64,000 nucleotides of DNA from Epiperipatus broadwayi. Taxonomy: Eukaryota > Onychophora > Udeonychophora > Euonychophora > Peripatidae. Positions 59,177 to 64,000 of the stretch are shown here, piece by piece. The stretch spans positions 488,470-552,469 of the forward strand of contig JAQFVV010006654.1 in assembly GCA_028023455.1 (NCBI GenBank), read 5' to 3'. The notes under the pieces are model-generated. The model had not been told where the DNA came from. It did not search any database and was given only the letters and a program-made list of their open reading frames with translations. The translations under genes and the position numbers were made by a program. Numbering within the stretch: the first letter of the stretch is position 1; each line of letters opens with the position of its first letter.

Positions 59177-61955
59177 TCACTATTTTATAACTTAGATGAC
59201 AAGAAAAAAAAAAACTAATCAAAATAATATATTTTATTATACATATCTAGGAGCTATGTCCTTCTGTATATATAAAAAATTTAATTCTTTCTAAAATAAA
59301 TCACTATTCCAAGTTCCAACTATCTGTTTTATTTATATGTTTTCAGAAATTAACTTTGCCTACCTCACGAGGTCCTATCTTAACCCTATGCCTATATGTA
59401 TCTGTTTGTACATGAAAATATATATATATAAAATCCTGCTGTGTCTGTCTTTAATATTTATACTACATATTATTCTCCTCACTTTACTTTATTTATATTT
59501 CATTAAAATATCATTGCTATGTTAATATAACTAAAATAATCCACTTACAGCTTGACCTGGCTTTCTCTGACACCTGAAACAACTAAAAAATGCATTTACA
59601 TTAATACAAGTATATATATAAAAAAATATGTGAGCAAAATATACGTAAGTCATGTTTAAAAATTATTTTGGCTCACTATGCATACATTGTTATTTTGATC
59701 ATCTACTATAGTTTGGTTTATTTGATATCCGATATGAGAGATTGCACTTGCCGACAAATTTATTTGAGAAGGGTGCCAGTCGACAAGACAATGGCCATAT
59801 CAAATATACATATTAATGGATAATGATCCAAGCACACATTGGTAAGGTTTATAAAGTTTAATGTGATTACAATTTATTTTGATTTTCACTTCACTTTCAA
59901 AAAAAATCTCTGCATGAATCAGTAAATGGTATTTTAAATGACAATATTAATTAAGTCTAAGACGTATAACAACTAAGTAAGGTAACCTGTCTGACCTGGG
60001 TTCGAAACCACGCTACCATTTTGGTCAAGACAGAAAAAAAAAATTTAACCAGCCTAAAGTACGATTAACAAAACAAAATATTAATACAAAAAACAATTAA
60101 AATAAAAGTAAAATCCCATGATAACCGCCACTCCGAATTATGAACCTGGGATCGAAACCAACTACCATTTTGGTCACAACCTGAAACAGATTAACAATTA
60201 TCACGCAATTTTACAGAATCACGCATTGAAATCAAAAACTGTTAAAAAAACATTTATATAAAAACGGGTTTTACCGAACTATAACGAAGTGTATACCATA
60301 TGCATCCATATATATGAATATGTACATCATTAAATAAGCATATATATGACTACATATAAATATACAAACAGATATACCTATACAAATATTTCTTTTATTA
60401 TCATGTACATGAATTTATTAGAAAGATGTCATATTGCAAACCGCCTACTCCTATTATTTCAGGCTAGTAAACGCTGGTCACAACTATGACAAGGAAGCAA
60501 TGATTGCGGACATAGACCTATTATTTCAGGCTATTCAGCAATCGAGAACTCTACAATGTAAGGGGTCTTCACCTAAACGGTTACTCTAAGGGTCTTCACC
60601 AAACATGGTTACTAAAAAACAAGGGCTTCACCTAACGGTTACTTCAAAGGGTCTTCACCTAACGGTTACTCAATAAATGATTCAATAGCATAATCCGAAT
60701 TGAGAGAAGAAAAAATCTTAACTAAAGGTGGCTGACATATATGTTATGCAAAAATACATTAATATATATATATATTTATTAAACGAACATACGCATTTAC
60801 TTTGTATTAAGTTGAAAATTAAATTTGATATTTACGAAACTTATACTTATATATTTGCGAGGAAATGTAACGGCAAAATATTTAAAAGTAAAAAAAAATT
60901 TTGCATGATTAAAATTATTCATTATATATAAAAACGAAACGCAGAGAAAGTGAAAAAAATATTTGCTAACACCGTATGTTGACACGTGTTAATTTGAACT
61001 TATCAAAACTTTTTGATCTTCGAAAAACTTTCTATTAATGGAAAAATGTTATCTCTTAGATCTTCACAAAAATTTATACAAACGGAAAAATTTTTTTTAT
61101 TATCTATTTGTAATTTTTACTAAAATATTAACACTATCGTATATATGTTATATTTCGAAAAACATTATTATTTCAAAACTTCTCATGTTTAAGTAGTACT
61201 AAAGTAACATAAAGTACGAAAGCTATTTTAAGGGAAGGCGGGTGGGTATATATTTGACACTTCTGCCTCATCGAAGCGATATACTTTATACGACAAACAA
61301 CAATATGGCGACTGGCCATGACAAAACTACTCATTCGGAAAAAAAAATTTCTATAACTCTGATATTTTATTCTCCTTATATATATATAAAAAAACAACTA
61401 ACGGAGTGTTAACTTTTCTAAACGTAAAACATTCATTTTAGCAATTTAAAACTCGGGGAAAAATTTTTTTTTACCTTATAGACACATTTAACTTTTTAAT
61501 TAATTAAAAAAAATGACATTTGCTCTCATTAGGAAACAAAACTCGGAAAAATTATACGTATATTATTTTTATATAAATATATTCAACTAAAACTAACTTC
61601 TCAGGGCACTAATTTTTTTTCTAAAAAAAATGACATACTTCCCACTGCGACCCACTAGAAGCAAAAAATATTATGTATAACTAACAATTATTTCGTGTTA
61701 TTTAAAAAAAAACATTATATATATGCGTACAAACCCGGAAAAAAAAATCTATATATATATTATTCATTAATTTAAAACAGAAGAAAGTAAAAAACATTAT
61801 ACACCCATACAAATGTTATACAGGGCATTGCAGGGTATGTAAATTTCGAATAGACACACGATGGGCATCCAGAATACGGAGAAAAAAATTCTTATATGTC
61901 TACCTATATTTTCAAATACCCTATTCCTATTCTTCCAATAAAAAAAATGAAATTT
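59177..61955 (-). other. Long 5' leader of the Ty3/gypsy element, with internal repeats
   Basis: About 2.8 kb between the primer-binding site and gag without a credible frame. It holds several small repeat families: CGAAACCA-CTACCATTTTGG at about 59992-60031 and 60141-60176; a 17-bp CCTATTATTTCAGGCTA at 60450-60466 and 60517-60533; a four-unit tandem array at 60562-60671; and recurring CGGAAAAAA-type motifs from 61330 to 61990. It is unusually long for an LTR element leader; packaging or translation signals are possible but unproven. Confidence 0.6.
60562..60671 (-). repeat. ~28-bp tandem array in the leader, four units
   Basis: Units built on GGGTCTTCACCTAACGGTTA with variable A-rich ends. 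Confidence 0.85.
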
Positions 61956-61973
61956 GCCCCACGTTGGGCGCCA
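61956..61973 (-). other. Primer-binding site for tRNA-Lys(CUU)
   Basis: On the minus strand this is TGGCGCCCAACGTGGGGC, fully complementary to the 3' end of animal tRNA-Lys(CUU) including CCA, as I recall that tRNA. It lies 22 nt downstream of the LTR end, more than the usual 0-5 nt, so minus-strand DNA would carry extra bases beyond the LTR or the LTR edge has shifted. Confidence 0.9.
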
Positions 61974-63360
61974 GAATGCGGAAAAAAAAATCTACTGTGA
62001 CGGTCAGATGATGTATGTTGGCTTAACCCAGTTCGAATACTAGGCGAAGGTGCCTCGGGGCCACTCATACGCGAGATATTAAATCAAGAATACTATGACC
62101 CCTGCCCTCTTCGTATATTCTTGAGACTAACCCATGAACCAACAACACTATCTGAGACATGCATAGATATTTTCTTCCCGAGCCACAAGCTTAGCATCAG
62201 CGGGATACATGGACAAAACCACCTGCGGAGCTTAAATAGTTAAATTGCAAAAATACTTAGAAATATGTGTTCTGCGTGCCTGGATCATTTAAAAGTAAAA
62301 CAAAGCATTGAACGATAACTAGCAAACTCAAACTTTTTAGTTAAATAAATATCTTTAATAAATGACATTTGAAATATTATTAATAATTTAATGGCCTTCG
62401 CTATTCCCCGAAATTTATGAATAATTAATGAGACAATGAAAACACGATTAATATGCTTGCGGTCTAAATCTTTCCTGCCCAGTTTTATTAAACATTGTCA
62501 ACTCGAATCTGCTCGATAACGTGCAATAATAAAAATCTTTCGCAAAGCAGTTTCTAATTGCTTTGCACTAAAACAGAGTTTAAAACCATTTAAGATGTAT
62601 ATCGCTAAATCTGACATACGTAAGAAGCTAATGGCGAACAAAAGAAGCGTTATCGAGGAGATCAAATTGGCAAACAACAAAACAGAAAAAAAAGAAACTT
62701 ACTCATACTAAATTTTACAAGTATGAATAAAACTGGAAAGGGATTTTTATATGAACAATTAACTAATAAACTTAACCGCAATGAAATTAAAATATTTACA
62801 CATGGGAGTAATGAAGAATAGCGAAGAAAAGGGGTTAAATATCTAAGTAGATGATCACATATACATATATCTAACTAGTCTAATAAAAATAGTTACATTA
62901 TAAATATCATTAAGCAAACATTTCATAAATATTCAAGAAAGCAATTATAAAAAGTATGGACAAAAAGGGTAGCATAATGAATAGTTCATGAGGAGAGATA
63001 TGATTACCGTCCTTATTCCTTGGTCATGTTCCATCGACGGGCGTAGCTTGATCCGTCTGATGAGATGTGTTCGACCGGACAAGGAAAGTGGAAATCAGTA
63101 GCATGGTTTCACAAAAAGTCCTCCAGACACGGCACAGAGTTCAGATGATGATTGAGTAAATACTACGGCATTTTTCTGGTATTGAGGAACCCCGGCGATA
63201 GGCAAAGCTATTTATTTGCCTAGCCGAGCATATTAGAATCCATCATACTTATACGATTTTTAGCTTGAGCAGGTTCAAACTTCTTCATGATTTGTAGACG
63301 ATAATTGTAGACTTTTTGGAATAAAATCACAAACAAAATCTGACAGAGTTCTCCTAAGAG

Positions 63361-63480
63361 AAATCTGAATGCACCTTGCAATAGCAGATCTGAATGAAAC
63401 TTGCAATAGCAAAATCTTGAATCAACCTTGCAATAGCAAAATCTGATATCACTCTTCCAATAGCAAAATCTGAATGAATC
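63361..63480 (-). repeat. 26-27-bp tandem repeats within the 5' LTR
   Basis: Same array as 53903-54024. Confidence 0.85.
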
Positions 63481-63498
63481 TCCTCTTTTGTTCTCTCC

Positions 63499-63506
63499 CT
63501 TTTATA
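63499..63506 (-). promoter_or_regulatory. Candidate TATA box of the 5' LTR promoter
   Basis: TATAAAAG on the minus strand, followed by GGGAGAGAAC. RNA would start about 25-30 nt further, near 63470, at the edge of the tandem repeats. The same box is in the 3' LTR at 54044-54051. It is the best TATA match I saw in the LTR. Confidence 0.5.
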
Positions 63507-64000
63507 ACTTTTTTTCTTAGCTACCTTCTATTGTTTGTATGATCTGAGATCTTGATAAGCCTCCCCATGCTCCTTTGTTTCAAAGCAACATTTTCTAAAA
63601 ATAACTTTTACTTTTTTACTCTAAATTTCTTTCTTTAAAGTTTGAATTCTATTAATTAAAAAGAAAGAAAGAGAAGGCCATCTTTAATTAGACTTGAATG
63701 GCTCACTAATCAAAACTATACATTTTTTTACAAAATGTTGGTGGGCTTATCTCAAAATCAAATCATACTAAATATTTTAACAACAATTTGAACAACAATA
63801 TATTATTATTTTTTTATCGTAGAATAAGCATTTTATTTCAGGAGAATCTTGCATTAACTCATAAATATACGCTAGATGTATATATATGTTTGACTAATAG
63901 GTTAAGCAATTTTTATTAATAGAATGAAATTTATTTAAAACAAAATATTTAAATGTAATACACATTTGATAAGCATAATTATTTTTAACTCTAATGCAAA

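Larger units (their letters stand above)
61996..64000 (-). repeat. 5' LTR of the Ty3/gypsy element, truncated by window end
   Basis: Nearly identical to the 3' LTR, with about 14 differences in the first 360 bp by eye and fewer later. Its outer part and the right target duplication lie beyond 64000. A 60-codon frame at 62498-62680 differs from its LTR partner at one residue. Confidence 0.92.

Overview
This is a gene-poor, AT-rich stretch of animal nuclear DNA made almost entirely of decayed mobile elements and simple repeats. I found no intact host gene, rRNA or ordinary tRNA gene. Long perfect TA and GATA microsatellites, many Penelope-like elements (PLEs) with GIY-YIG endonuclease, RTE-type LINE remnants and a short tRNA-derived SINE fit a mollusc. 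A cephalopod such as an octopus is my best guess, but that is inference.

Layout. 1-10 kb: a LINE reverse-transcriptase relic, two copies of a small tRNA-derived SINE (one with a perfect 12-bp target duplication), hairpin elements and a TA microsatellite. 10-15.3 kb: a 544-bp GATA array abutting the 3' end of a PLE, whose 5' end leads into a 630-bp inverted repeat and then a second PLE 3' fragment. 16.4-24 kb: three RTE-like LINE relics around a 1.3-kb head-to-head palindrome of PLE C-terminal sequence. 25.4-28.1 kb: another PLE with a duplicated 3' end upstream (pseudo-LTR layout). 28.7-31.2 kb: a complete but dead hAT DNA transposon with terminal inverted repeats (TIRs) and an 8-bp target duplication. 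31.4-35.9 kb: two more PLE relics of different families. 40-42 kb: a second head-to-head PLE palindrome inserted into a dispersed repeat, with a target duplication and an uninterrupted paralogue at 33.2-33.5 kb. 45.9-46.5 kb: two direct repeats of about 170 bp, each beginning with a complete type I hammerhead ribozyme, 456 nt apart, the layout of a retrozyme. 48.6-49.2 kb: an RTE 3' end. 52.5 kb to the window end: a minus-strand Ty3/gypsy LTR retrotransposon with roughly 2-kb LTRs, a tRNA-Lys(CUU) primer-binding site, gag, protease and a nearly complete pol; its 5' LTR runs off the window.

How the parts relate. The Ty3/gypsy element is the youngest large insertion: its pol is open for 834 codons and its LTRs differ at few sites, largely CpG. 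It has a frame break inside gag and a frame change between protease and RT. The PLEs share a 3' UTR carrying a tRNA-like polymerase III promoter module. The hammerhead pair could yield a 456-nt RNA and would need an RT supplied in trans, plausibly by PLEs. Coordinates of decayed elements are approximate because they were judged by eye.
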